Below are positions 1-11,702 of a DNA stretch of 64,000 nucleotides, one piece after another. The stretch's first letter is position 1; each line of letters opens with the position of its first letter. The stretch comes from Impatiens glandulifera (Eukaryota > Streptophyta > Magnoliopsida > Ericales > Balsaminaceae), in contig NC_061867.1 of the NCBI RefSeq assembly GCF_907164915.1, forward strand, positions 50,719,852 through 50,783,851. The letters are read 5' to 3'. The notes under the pieces are model-generated. The model made no database searches, was not told where the DNA came from, and saw only the letters and a list, made by a program, of their open reading frames with translations. The position numbers and the translations under genes were made by a program.

Positions 1-32
1 TTGTTATCTTCTCAAATTTTTTTTTTTTTCAG

Positions 33-1958
33 AGAGGCGAGGAAATGGAAGTTATGGGTGTTAAAATGAGTGTAAAGGAACTTATGGAAAAGGAAATGTT
101 CAGTGAAGAATATCAAAACAAGCTGATGAATTCTGATAAAAGAAATGGAAGAATTCATCATAAGAGGAGTAAAACAACAACCTGGAGTTCTTTTACCTCA
201 AAATCATCAAATTATCGAGATGAAAAGGTATCAAAAGGTTCTGTTGACCTTGATGCAGTAATAAACGATATCTGCAATCAGATTCATCAAGAAAGATTCA
301 TCAACGATCTCGACACCAACTCATCAAACTTAGACGAGGCGATTAAAACATTTGTAACCGATGAGATCACAAGAGGAAATCCAATAAGAAAAAAAAGAAG
401 TCAGTCTCTTGAAGAGATCTTGTTGAAGGAAGATGAGAAAAGAACACCTGTTACAACTCAGTTTTCGTTTACTGAAATCAAAAGAAGGTTAAAACACGCC
501 GTGACAAAGGACAACCTTAACTACAATGAAAAATACGCGATTCCATCGAAGAGTGACGACGAGAATGAGAAGTTAAAGGAGGAAAGGATAAAGGATATCT
601 ATGTCAAGGCAAGGAAACATCTATCTGAGATAATTCTGAGAAATGGAGATGAAAGTGAACATTGTTCATCAAGTAGGAGATCATTAGGAAAAGTTCTTTT
701 TGAAACTGATGAGAAGAAGAAGAGCTTGTCAACTTTCGACGATCTGATTGACTCGGTTTCATCAGAACAGAACTCGGAAAATTATAAAGGTAATAAATCA
801 GTACATTCTCAATTTGGTTTGAATTCAATGCTCTTTACTTACTCATTTTATTTTTTATTTATTTCAGATGATATGGAAATTGTCATAACTGCTGATGAAG
901 AAGAATGTAAAGGTTTGGATAGTTCAAAAACACCATGCATTTTGGAAGATGATTTTGAATCATGTTGTCACACGGGTTCTTTGAAAGTGGTAATGGTTTA
1001 TGTTTTTGCTTTATTTATTAGAGTCACATAAATTCTTCGGATTCGATTCCCATTAAAAACGCTCTGATTATACTAGCCACTCCGAAAATAATTGTTAGGT
1101 CACAAAAAAAAACTAAATAATTAAGCCTATTTGAAAACGGCTAAATCATACTTAGATTGGTATTTACAATAGCTTAATCATTGATTATTTTGTCTATAGG
1201 AAGAAGAAGATGAGTTGTTGCCTTCACCATTGTCATCATCTTCCCCAGTTAACAAGAACAGTGAATATGCAAAAACTTCAAATGATAGATCATCAGAAAG
1301 GCCAAGCCCAGTCTCTGTTCTCGAATCCATATTCGGAGAAGACGAAACCAGCCCAGCCTCAACACGCATCATCGAATCATCAGGCGAAAGTTCATTCCAT
1401 CCAAGACAAATCCAATTCGAAGAAGGTGAAATTTGTATAAGAACCAATCAAGACAACGAGGAATCTTCGTTTGAATACGTCGAAGCTGTTCTTCTAGCTT
1501 CCGATTTAAAATGGGACGATTATCTCCTCAGATGGATTTCTTCAGTTCCAATTCTCGACCCATCCTTGTTCCATGAAGTCGAGTTATTCTCCAGCCGAAG
1601 CTTTCATGACCAGAAACTCCTCTTTGATTGTACAAACGAGGTTCTCAAGGAAGTTTGCAGCCGTTATTTCAGTTACTATCCGAGGGTTTCGTTTATAACA
1701 CGTAATATTCGACAAGTACCCATTGGACAGGACTTGATTGATGAGATATGGGAAGGAGTTGAGAGGAATCTTGTGCAGCTTTCGCCTTGTGTTCTTCAAA
1801 ATATGATGGAAAGAGATATGATGGAGAAGGTAGATCCGAATAATTGGATGAATCTTCGATTTGAAACGGAAGGTATTGGCGCTGAAATCGGGGAAACTAT
1901 TATGGATGAACTTTTGGAGGATTTGACAAGAACCTTGAATGAAAACACAATAGTATGA
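33..1958 (+). CDS. DUF4378-domain (TRM-like) protein, 5'-partial
   Basis: Three exons are visible: 33-789, 868-989 and 1200-1958. They follow a poly-T/CAG acceptor ending at 32, so the gene starts outside the window. The exons join in phase and give 545 visible residues ending at TGA 1956-1958. The last exon carries the conserved C-terminal DUF4378 region: a stretch reading EAVLLASDLKWDDYL, then LLFDCTNEVL, and a closing acidic helix with IGETIMDELLEDL. The upstream part is charged, serine- and lysine-rich and of low complexity, as in TON1-recruiting-motif (TRM) and LONGIFOLIA-type proteins. Those proteins are known to act at the cortical microtubule array and the preprophase band. I assign the family from the DUF4378 block and infer the cytoskeletal role. 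The N-terminal motifs that would identify the subgroup are missing. The gene converges on the RopGEF gene at 2940. Confidence 0.85.
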
Positions 1959-2939
1959 ATAATGTTGAGAACCACCTACTAATAGTAATAACAGAGGTGT
2001 GTGTCTGTCTTTTTTCTTTTTTTTCCTTTGGTAAGGTCGGGGGAAGTTAGTTCACAATTCCCTCGTTTAAATTAGAGCGTTTTTAGTTAAAATCGGACTT
2101 AGAGACATTTTTAGTCTTATAAGTAAGATGGTTCGGTTATGCAGTCTGTTAAGGCAACTTATTTAGTATTTTGCTTCTTTCTTTTCCACTTAATTTTCTT
2201 TTTGAGATGTTGGTGTAAATTGAAGATAAATGAAATGTATGTCTTTGAAGAGTGTATTGTGTTACAAAGATGAATATTGAGTTTATTTGTTTTTTTTTAT
2301 CGAACTTATAAGTTAAATGTGTATTTAAAAGAATTATCTTTCATTGATATATTTGCAAATTTTGATTATTTAAAGGAGACATGTTTGATTTTCTTGGGAA
2401 GATAAAGATTGAATGTTTATTATTCTAACTAAGTCTCGTAGTTTAGTAAAAAATAATATTAATAATTTTTTTAAGATCATGGTTTAATTCAATTAGAGGG
2501 TTTAGTTCAATTAGAGTGGATCTCTCATATAAAGACTATTTACTTTCGGTTTAAATTTGATGTTTCAGATCTTCTATATTATTTTTACAAAAATTGGTCA
2601 TTTTATAGAATGAGTTAATAATAAAGAGAATAAATGAAAAATCAACCTATTTTTTTTGTAAAGTTTGTAAATAATGAAACACATAATCAGAAAGAAACAG
2701 CATAATTGATCCATTTATAATTGACTTTGGTTGGTATTAACTTCATATATCAATATTATTGATTTTAAGTTAAGGACGAAATTAAACAAATTGATAAGTT
2801 GATATCTCAACTTGAATAAGAACTAAGATAAGGATCTACACTTTCAAACTTGTCAACAAAATATTGAAACAAAAAGTAGAGAAGATATAATCTTAGGGGT
2901 CAATATGTTCATGGAAATATTGTTTAGGGGTCAATTAGT
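1959..2939. other. Convergent intergenic region
   Basis: About 980 bases lie between the stop of the DUF4378 gene (+) and the stop of the RopGEF gene (-). The region is AT-rich and should hold both 3' UTRs. No open frame, RNA gene or repeat is recognised. Confidence 0.6.
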
Positions 2940-5440
2940 TTATTTTCTTGTCTCCACAATTTTTTTGTCCACAAATAACACGTCATCAATCCAAGCAACA
3001 ATGTTAAAAGCCAATCCCTCTAATACCCTTGAGTAACTTTCCAAAATTGCCTGCCCAATATCCTGCATTGAATAATAATAATAATTTAGTCCTCATAAAG
3101 TAAAAGTGTTTAATTAAGACCTTATGAAACAATAACCAACAAAAAGAGTTTCTTACTCTATTGAATTGGATCTTGCAAGCGTCTAGACTCGTTTGAGAGA
3201 GCTCGGGGTACCTTTGTTTGAGGCAAAATAGGAAACTTAAAGCTCTTTCGCTCATCATGTGGTTCTTGTCGCTTCGTTCGGTGTCTGATATTATGAGGTC
3301 TTTCATTAGAAAGTCCCATGAAGATTTCGGATGGTTGATGTTCGATTTTCGACGCCAAACGTACATTGATGCCTCCACTCGGTCTGCTATTTCTAGGGCT
3401 TCGTGCTCCGAAGTTATGTTTAAGTTGTTGAGGAGATGATCAGGAGAGAACTTATCCGTGGAACTGATAAAACGATATATTATTTCTCCAGCACTTGTTT
3501 TTCCACTCTACAAAAATATTTGAACATTGAATTAAAAAGTTCATCTTATACCAAATTTAATGTTCTTGATTTTTGTTGTTTTGCAAATATTTGGAATTAA
3601 TAATATAAGTTTATGTTTGAGTAAATAAATGAAGTTGATGATGGTTATATATATATATATATATGAAGGCTTAAAATATATTCTCTTATATTATTATTAT
3701 CCTATTTTGAAAAGTAGTTTAATACTTTTAAACTTGAACATTCTATTTAATTTAGTTTCTTTCTTATATGTTTGGATAATACTATTAATATAAACTTTAT
3801 TATTTAAAAAAATATGGCTATTACTGTTTTTTTTTTCTTTCAAAAATATGATTATTTTATAAAGAGTACATTAAGAAATGTAAATAAAGAGTCAATTAAA
3901 AACAAAACAAATTCATAAAATTTTAATTAATAAGAAAAACAATAGTGAATTAAATAAATAAATACCTTAGGAAGTGAAGAAATATAAGTAGCCGGAATCT
4001 CCATCTCTGAAAGAACAGTATTATTAATAGCCATAGCTGCTTTATGTATCTGGTTTGCAGAATCGCGTTTAAATCTTAAATGTTTTTTCGATTTCTCCGA
4101 CAAGCCGCCGGAAGGAACGCATGGCACCGGCAACCACCACTTATTGTCGTTTCTTTGAGTCAATTTTCTAAATGAACCAGACAGAGTTGTCGTTGTGCTC
4201 CCTTCATCTACGTACCAAAATTCTGTTTCTACAAACGTCTCTAAAATATCCTACAAAATTTACGATAAAGTGAATGAAACGATGTTTAATATTTTCGAGT
4301 TATTTAGATAATCTAAAATCGATAATTCAGGCTTATAAGAATATAATATTTGATATTCCTTTACCAAAAGCATTGAATTAAGCTTTCGTAATGCTGGAAG
4401 GTTGATTTGAATATCAGATCTTGGCCTGCTTCCTTTAACCTAATTGAACAAACAACAAAAACTCATTAATTATTATTTCTATTAAAAAAATAATGAAATG
4501 TATTTAAATTGATTTTGAATTTAACTTAATCTTAACAAAATCCCAAACTTTGTTAATGACATTTTTTTTTAAAAAAAAAATTGATTTTTTTTGGTGAATT
4601 TAATTTGATTTTATGAATTTAATTTTTTATAATCGAATTGAATTAAGATAACTCAATCTATGAAACTAATGTAAATGAAAAAAATTTATGCAACTGAAAT
4701 ATATTAGAGTAAGTTTTGTTTCATAATCTACCTATCTTCTTTAAATTTCCTTTTGTTAAGAATACAATATTATGAACAAAGTTACTAAGACAAATAAAAT
4801 TACCTCGAAGAAACTTCCATCGCGTCTAGTTTGTTTAATCGGGTAGAATTCGACGATATAATCGCAAACGGAGAGAAAACAATTCATCTCTCTTTTCCAA
4901 ATCATCTTCTTCTCCGGATGAAGAGGTTCAAGCTTCTGATGTTGCCCAAATACAGAAACTATTTAACAAAAAAAAAAGTGAGATTTTCCATTTATTAACT
5001 TAATAACTTATTAAATTAAGTTAATAAAAATGTTAATAATTACCATATAGATTAGTGATTGAATTAGAGATTGCCACAGCAATAGTAACACCTTTACCAC
5101 TTCCAGACATATCTTCTCCCAATAGAAGCTTCGAGAATCTTTCCTTCATCAAATCAATTTCTGCCATGTTCATAAAAATCAATTCTTTATCACTAAAATC
5201 ATATTTAGATTCTAAAAATTAATTACCCATGTCTTGATCATCATCATGATCTTCAATCTTGTGATCATGGGTCATGCCCAATCTGCTAAGAAGAGTTCGT
5301 TTGGGAGACTTCGCCGGCGTGCCGGCGAAGCTTCCTGATTCGTCAGTTGGGTATGTGAAGGAATCAGAGCTTATTGAATGGGTTGTAATGGCGGATGAGG
5401 ATGATGAAGATGATGATGAAGAAAGATCTGTAAAGTCCAT
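2940..5440 (-). CDS. Rop guanine nucleotide exchange factor (PRONE domain)
   Basis: Seven exons on the minus strand: 5440-5227, 5160-5044, 4958-4804, 4439-4365, 4250-3966, 3507-3157 and 3062-2940. All junctions keep phase and give 439 residues. The PRONE domain runs from about residue 73 nearly to the end. Recognisable blocks are [14 protein letters not shown], the [14 protein letters not shown] block, [10 protein letters not shown] with W225 and W226, [15 protein letters not shown], and [20 protein letters not shown] at about 315-334. PRONE proteins catalyse GDP/GTP exchange on plant ROP/RAC small GTPases at the plasma membrane, downstream of receptor-like kinases, in tip growth and polarity. 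The 71-residue first exon has a serine run and is not conserved. The protein stops about 20 residues after the last PRONE helix, so the long variable C-terminal tail that autoinhibits some RopGEFs is essentially absent. I cannot assign the paralogue number. Confidence 0.95.
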
Positions 5441-7859
5441 TGATGAAGATGAAGAATGATGATAACCCAGTTCATATAAACTTGAATTGATGGGGTTTAC
5501 ATGGAATTAACTGAAAAAACAGAGATTTAAAGACATTTGAAGTTATGAAAAGTAAAAGAAGAAGAAGATAAGATTCTGAATTCAAATGTTAAGGAAGATG
5601 AGGAAGAAGAAGAGAAAAGCAAAAGGGGGTTATTCATGTGTCATTGTTACCTGAATCCTTAAATAATTTGATTGGAAAAAGGTGTGAAATAACGGTTCTT
5701 TTGTTCTTTTTCTTTGAGAGAAAAGCATTTGGGTATTAATATTTTGATTTGGGTATTTAGAATGGTTTTGAAAACAGTTCCCTCCTATTTGTATATTGTG
5801 GTCTCTTTTTCTATTTACCTTATTTGAAAAAGATTCAACCTTTTTCTCTCATCATAATATGATAATGATCATGTAAGTGAATCTTAGCCCTTCGATCAAG
5901 AAGCCGTCATTTTCAAACCAAATCAGATCATACCCACTTGCTCAAATGACTGCAATTTCAAGAATAATATGTTTTTTTAATATATATAATAATAATTTTC
6001 TTTAAAAAAAAAAAGAGGGTATCTAATATTTCAACTTGGATGCTTGGTTCTGAAATCCTATAGCTTGTTTCATAATTAATTTTTATTTTTTTAGGATTTT
6101 GTCTTAAAATAAATAAAAATACTGTTGGGTGAAAAAGTAGAAGGTAGATTATTTAAGTTTTATATTTTTTAAATTATTATAATGTTTTTTTATATTTAAA
6201 CTATATTTTTTTTAAAACAAAATGAGTGTATTTTAGTAGAAAACATGGTTACTATATTCAAATGATCTTTATTTTTTCTATGGGTTGAAAGTTAATTAAT
6301 ATTCTTTCTAAAATCAATTTAGTTGGCATGTTAATCAAGATTTATTTAAGATAAAATTAGTCTTATTTTATTAGCATTTTTGTGTGATATTTATGTTATT
6401 AACTCCTTTCTTGTCCCATTTTCTTTTTAAGATCTGTCATAGTTATGTTATATAATTTATTAACTTTCAAAAGGAATGTATCAATTTAGGATGAGATGTT
6501 TTTTAAATGTCAAACTTTATGTTATTTTAGCCCATTTGAAGCTCTCAACAAATTTCAACTTCCAACCATCTACACTCAAATTCATGTTCAAGAATACAAA
6601 AAAAAATGTCACAATAAATGTTAGATCTTAAGATTTTATTTATTATCTTAGTTAATGACTATGAAACATATTTTTTTGCTGTAAGACTCATTTTATAATA
6701 TTTTATGGACCATCTAAAAAAAATCTTTGTCATTTTTTTTTAGCTAATTACTATATATTGTTTTTTTTTAATCTTTTGATTTATATAATTTAACTTAAGT
6801 TGTACTTTTACATCACGTCTCAATATAAGTTTTAAATTTTTGTTTAATTTAAAAGAGAAAGTTTAGATCATATCATTATATAATTTTAATCATTAAATTA
6901 CTTAATTAAACGAAAATATATTAACTTTACTTTTATTAAATTTTAATTATAAATATAAAATAATATTTTAATAATTTATCTTAATTAAACAATTCCAAAT
7001 AATTCCAAATAATTAATACTTTTTTTATCAAACAGTTTTTTTTAAACCATAAAATTCTAAAATGCCCAAAGATTAAACAAGATCTTAATGAATTGAATAT
7101 TTTTTAAACATCAACATACAAGTAAATATTCAAGAAAATTGACACTCATATAGTATAGTAATCATCCAACCTAGTGAAACTAAGTATAGAGAACAAATAT
7201 TTGCTTCCCATCAAAGAAAATGAATATTATTGGTAAGTTATCAATCATTAGTTTGTTTTTCAATTTTAAGTGGTAAGTTATTAAATTTTTTTCACTTAAA
7301 AGCTACTATTACCCTACATAGTTATCATATTCATTTTAATTTAAGATATTTTGTATAAGAATCTCGTGATTTTTGTGTGTAAATAAGAATCAAACCTGAA
7401 ATCTTAGACAAAGTCTTGTCATAGCGGGAATGCCAAATGCAAGACCTATAGTTAACTTATCATTCATCTTTTGGAAGGATTAAACAATTTTATTATTGGA
7501 TGAAGTTCAAACGAGATTTGATTCATAACAGTAACAACTTTGAAGATTGTGGTGCGCGCCTAAACCAAACAAATATATTTATTATTATTTCTTAATTCGG
7601 TAGTTATATTTTATGTTATATTAAATAAATATAATAAATTTATAATATTTTAAATAAAATTAATAAAATTTAGTTGGTTAAATGCTTTTATTAACACATA
7701 TAGATACTTGGTGCTTTTATTTTTTATTTTCTTAATTATGGTTGTCCCTGTGGGAGTTTGTTATTATTGGCATATCAGGCTCCCTCCAGGTGGGACTTTG
7801 GTTATCATGGTTGGATTTTTTTTTTTTTTATTCAAATTCAAATTTTATATTTTTATTTT

Positions 7860-8010
7860 TGAGAAATATAAATGAGACAACGAATTAAATATGTAACCCG
7901 CAAACACACTTAACCATTTAACCAAACGCAGAATTTGTCGTCTGATGGGCTCGAACTCAGCAACTTAAGGTTAGTATCCTTACCTTATTCAAACCTCAAG
8001 TTAAAATATA
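7860..8010 (-). mobile_element. Possible tRNA-derived SINE fragment
   Basis: Read on the minus strand, the segment has an A-box-like stretch (TGAATAAGGTAAGG). About 36 bases later comes a B-box-like GAGTTCGAGCCC, close to the Pol III consensus GGTTCGANNCC. This is the arrangement of a plant SINE head. No target-site duplication or tail could be defined, so this is only a suggestion. Confidence 0.3.
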
Positions 8011-8434
8011 GTCAAAATGGAAGTCAAACCATGGAAAGAGAAATAGTAAGGATTAATCTTTTCATATCAATATAATATAATGAATCTTGTGACTAAATCT
8101 AAAGTAGGTTTTAGTTGAAGATATATTAAATGTAAGCATTAAAGCGATTTGACACTAGAAAAGAATGGCTAATATAATTAAGCTAGAAATGAGCTGGATT
8201 GATTAGCTTGTAAATTGTAATGGAGGATTAATATGTTAAATAAGAGTATATATAACATTTTCCAATTGTTGGGATCATTACATCAATATATAAATATAAA
8301 TGACAGTATACAAAATAATATTAACAAGAAAAGTCTGAAAACGTGAAATAAAAATCTGAAAAAATTATCTTATACTAAATTTTCAATCCACTCATAAAAT
8401 AATTTATCAAATTTATGTTAATATTATTCTCGTT

Positions 8435-8461
<27 letters not shown>
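8435..8461. repeat. (TA)n microsatellite
   Basis: A run of about 13 TA dinucleotides in intergenic DNA. It is directly visible and likely length-polymorphic. Confidence 0.9.
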
Positions 8462-8466
<5 letters not shown>

Positions 8467-8651
8467 GTTGTGCAAATTCAAATTATAAGATTGAGAATTT
8501 TAATAAAAGTGTTAAGTTTGTTATTTATTTTGAAAAAGCCTTATTTAATAAAACGCATTAAATATATTTTTTATGATATTTATTTATTAAGAAAGTGAGC
8601 AATGGAAATCCACTTAGTTTGTTTCAAAATTCTCAATTATAACGCTTTAAA

Positions 8652-9131
8652 TTAAAGTATGACCGCAAATGAACCAAGACAATCTCAACTTAGCTTGAGC
8701 TCGACTTATTCATTTCTGTTAACACGACTTAAACTCGTGCTCAACTCAACTATTAACTACGAGCTCGAACTAAAATTAAAATCCAATTTTAAAATAAAAT
8801 ATGAGACTATCTATCATATCTATTAACATTCAAAAGTATTTCAAAATAAAAATGTCAAACCACATCAACATTATAGACTTTAGTGAGGTGAGTTTAAATT
8901 TGAAAAGAGTTTTTGTTTTAAGTTTTAATATTAAAAATAAATAATAATATTATACATTGTTTGACTCGAAAAAACTCGACAATTTATTGAGCAAGTATTA
9001 TATAAACTCGGACTCGAATAGAATATTAATCGAGTCGGTTTGAACTCGGCTCGAATTCGGTCAAAATCAAGCTAGAGTCGAGTTTTGACATATCAGCTCG
9101 CGAACGACTTGACTTATTTGCGACCCTAAGT
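8652..9131. mobile_element. hAT-like MITE, degenerate
   Basis: A segment of about 480 bases rich in ACTCG/GAGCTCG-type motifs. The left end carries GACCGCAAATGAACCAAG. The right end, read in reverse complement, carries GGGTCGCAAATAAGTCAAG, giving imperfect terminal inverted repeats. Plant hAT-derived MITEs with termini of the form TAGGG.TGCAAA.GAGCC and interiors full of CTCGA motifs are common. Membership is inferred from this resemblance. A clean 8-bp target duplication is not visible. Confidence 0.45.
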
Positions 9132-10150
9132 TTAAATGGATCTCAAGACTATGGAGTTATTTAAGTATCATTTATTCTAAAAACTAATAATAAATAAAAT
9201 TAAACACATAAACTGTAGGATGATAATATAATACTTAATTTATTCACAATAATGTCGTTTGGTGTGGATTTATCAATGATTTATTGAATGCAATGTTTCA
9301 AGAAAAGAGGATGTTGAGAAAGACATGCATGACATTACAAGGGTAGGTTTAATTATGTGAGGTTTTTTCCTTCAATTATTATTAATAACTTTTGTTGTGT
9401 TGATTAGTGACACTTTTAATTATTTATATAATAAAAAATTAATAAAAACTTAAAACTTAAATACTGATTTATAATTAATTGTCAAAAACCAAAATGGGTT
9501 ATGTTTATAAAAAAATAAATATTAAATAAACCAAATCTAAAATTATTTTTAATTAGTGAGTAAGAACTAAGCCACTAATAGATAATATATTTTATCTTAT
9601 AAAGCTTAATTGATTAACTTATATAGTTTTTTTTTTGTAAAACTTCCTAAATTGCATGTTAAGTCATCAACCAAAATATTAGTTTATTTAAAAAATATAT
9701 AATTGAACTAAATATAAATAATTAAGCAATATTAGATAATTATTATGAAATAATAAAATTATCATTTAAATTAAGTAATAAATTTGTACAAATTACAAAT
9801 ATCTTTGAGAATTATATTATTTGTATTGGACAACTTATATTGTTTTAAAGTTATACAACTTATCTCAGAAAATGTTGGTATTAGCATAAAAAATATAACA
9901 TCACTTATTTTTAAATTATACAACCTCTTTCTTATTGTATTATTTATCCTACAGAAATATAAAAGACCCTTTTATCTATGTAAATATCAACTTAATTCAT
10001 ATTAGATTAAATTCAACACCTTGTCTCAACGTTAGGCTTGCCTTTATAATAATATTTTAAAAACAAAAAACATCTTCTAATAAAATAACATAAGAGATAT
10101 TGCGAAAAATAAGGTAGTTTCTTCATCTAAAAACGCGGTTCCTCATCATT
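9132..10150. other. AT-rich intergenic region
   Basis: About 1 kb downstream of the C2-domain gene. It is AT-rich. The only open stretch (near 9784-10005) is leucine/isoleucine-rich translated A/T with no family resemblance. Nothing functional is recognised beyond the expected 3' UTR of the C2 gene. Confidence 0.6.
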
Positions 10151-11114
10151 CTAGACATCAGATTCAGAATGCTTCTGCATAAACAAGAACCTCCAGCATA
10201 ACATTCTCCAGAACTGCCTTAAATTCTTGTGAATGGAAGGACGCGCTTCAACATGTTCATCGTCATCAGACGATACATTTGCTATATCGACTTGTTTCTG
10301 TAAAAATAAAATAAAAAATTTGCTGGTATTACTTTTTACGCCTGAAACAATAACATAAAAAAGAAAAAAAAAGTGTTGTTTTCTTACATTAAGTAAGAAT
10401 TTAAGTCCTATCTTGATTTCCCCTTTATAAGAATCATCATCAAGAACAACATTGAACAGAGTAGGTGAAACTTCTATAACTCCTTTCTCAATTCCTTCCA
10501 CAATAATCCCTTTCAGATTAATCCTGCATTTCCATTTCATTAATAAAAATCTTAGCAAAAGAAAGACCAAACAAATAAAAATAAAAACTATCGAGAAAGA
10601 ATCATTACATGGTTTCACCCACAATGTCGCCATCAGTAAAATGTTTTTCATGCGAGATTTTCAGTTTAAGGTAAGACAAGCTTTCCCACTTTGATGTCGG
10701 GAATTTGATAACATGTTTCTCGTTCCAGTGTATCTCCCCATGATAGCCTGCAACCAAGAAAATTCATAAAAACAACAAAAAAAAGAAAAAGAGGATGAAG
10801 AGAGTTATACTTTTTGAAGTCTTGCTCATATGCATTTGATTTCCACATTCAAGGATGATATGGTAAGCTGAATGTCCTGTAAAACCACAAACACACATTC
10901 ATTTTTAGACCTTTTGGATTTGGGTAAGAAAATTGTCAATAAATTTCTGAATCTTTTCAGATCTACATCCCGACTTGATAGAAAAAAAAGTGTTTTTAAA
11001 TAAATTGATTTGGGATTTCACGAGAGGGAATAGGAAAGAACCAACGTGATTGGCATGTCTAATGCCTTTAGCACTAACAACAAGCACTTCAAGTGATCCT
11101 TCACCACTTTCCAT
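10151..11114 (-). CDS. Small C2-domain protein (elicitor-responsive type)
   Basis: Five minus-strand exons: 11114-11042, 10876-10811, 10747-10609, 10523-10388 and 10297-10151. They splice in phase to 186 residues. The protein opens with MESGEGSLEVLVVSAKGI, the first beta strands of a C2 domain. Later strands include YLKLKISHEK and a DGDIVGET segment, which matches the usual G-(D/E)-x-x-(I/L)-G-x strand of plant single-C2 proteins. C2 domains of this class bind phospholipid, often with calcium, and several are elicitor-induced. The usual run of calcium-binding aspartates is poorly conserved here (HANHVGHSAYH in loop 1), so calcium binding is doubtful. The C-terminal exon holds an acidic stretch and a basic/aromatic tail (FWRMLCWRFLF) that could associate with membranes. 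An in-frame ATG four codons upstream (11126) is an alternative start. Confidence 0.85.
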
Positions 11115-11370
11115 GATAACACACAATAAGATAAATGAGAACTGGAGTTGATAAAAGTGAAAATTTTACTTACAATACTTGCTTGAAAAAGGAGTTACAT
11201 TTTCATTAACCAAAAAACTTTAAATGCTTTACAAAACTGCAATAAATTTGTAACAACATCAGTCATAAATTAAACATTTACTTGCTGATGTTACTATACA
11301 CCCTATTAGGAAAATCCTCATCTGGATCTCGCTGAGAAACTGAATTTCTTAATACATATTCAAATACATT

Positions 11371-11612
11371 AGGTGTATCTGGATCTGAGCCGGACTAAGT
11401 TCAGATAGATCCCATCTTGTCTAGCCAAGAAAGGGTGCCTTATGAAGTTTCAATCTTTGGAAATTCTCTAAATTCAGCTACTTGATTCTCACTGAACCGG
11501 AAAAACAACTTTTTCTTTAGGTGTATCTGGATCTGAACCGAACTAAGTTCAAATACACCCCCATTTAATCTAACCAAGAAAAGGTACCTTTTCAAGTGTT
11601 AATCTTTGAAAT
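11371..11612. repeat. Direct repeat of about 94 bp, period about 148 bp
   Basis: Two similar copies, 11371-11463 and 11519-11612, both start AGGTGTATCTGGATCTGA and end near an AATCTTTG(G)AAAT motif. They lie between the 3' end of the PPR gene and the start of the C2-domain gene, so in the C2 promoter/5' region. Origin is unknown, possibly a MITE or local duplication. Confidence 0.7.
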
Positions 11613-11702
11613 GAAAAAAAAAAGCAATAAATTCACTATATGTCAGAAGAAAAAAACCTGGTCTCAAGAACAAAAAAAATAACCTACATCATCCAACAGA
11701 TG

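Larger units (their letters stand above)
5441..8630. other. AT-rich intergenic region upstream of the RopGEF gene
   Basis: About 3.2 kb, mostly low-complexity A/T with many short homopolymers. The first few hundred bases should contain the RopGEF promoter and 5' UTR, including a purine-rich stretch near 5555-5630. A (TA)n microsatellite and a possible SINE fragment are listed separately. No coding sequence is supported. Confidence 0.6.

Noticed and set aside
9784..10005. 73-residue plus-strand open frame
   Set aside because: Ile/Leu/Tyr-rich translation of A/T-rich DNA with no family resemblance, in intergenic sequence.
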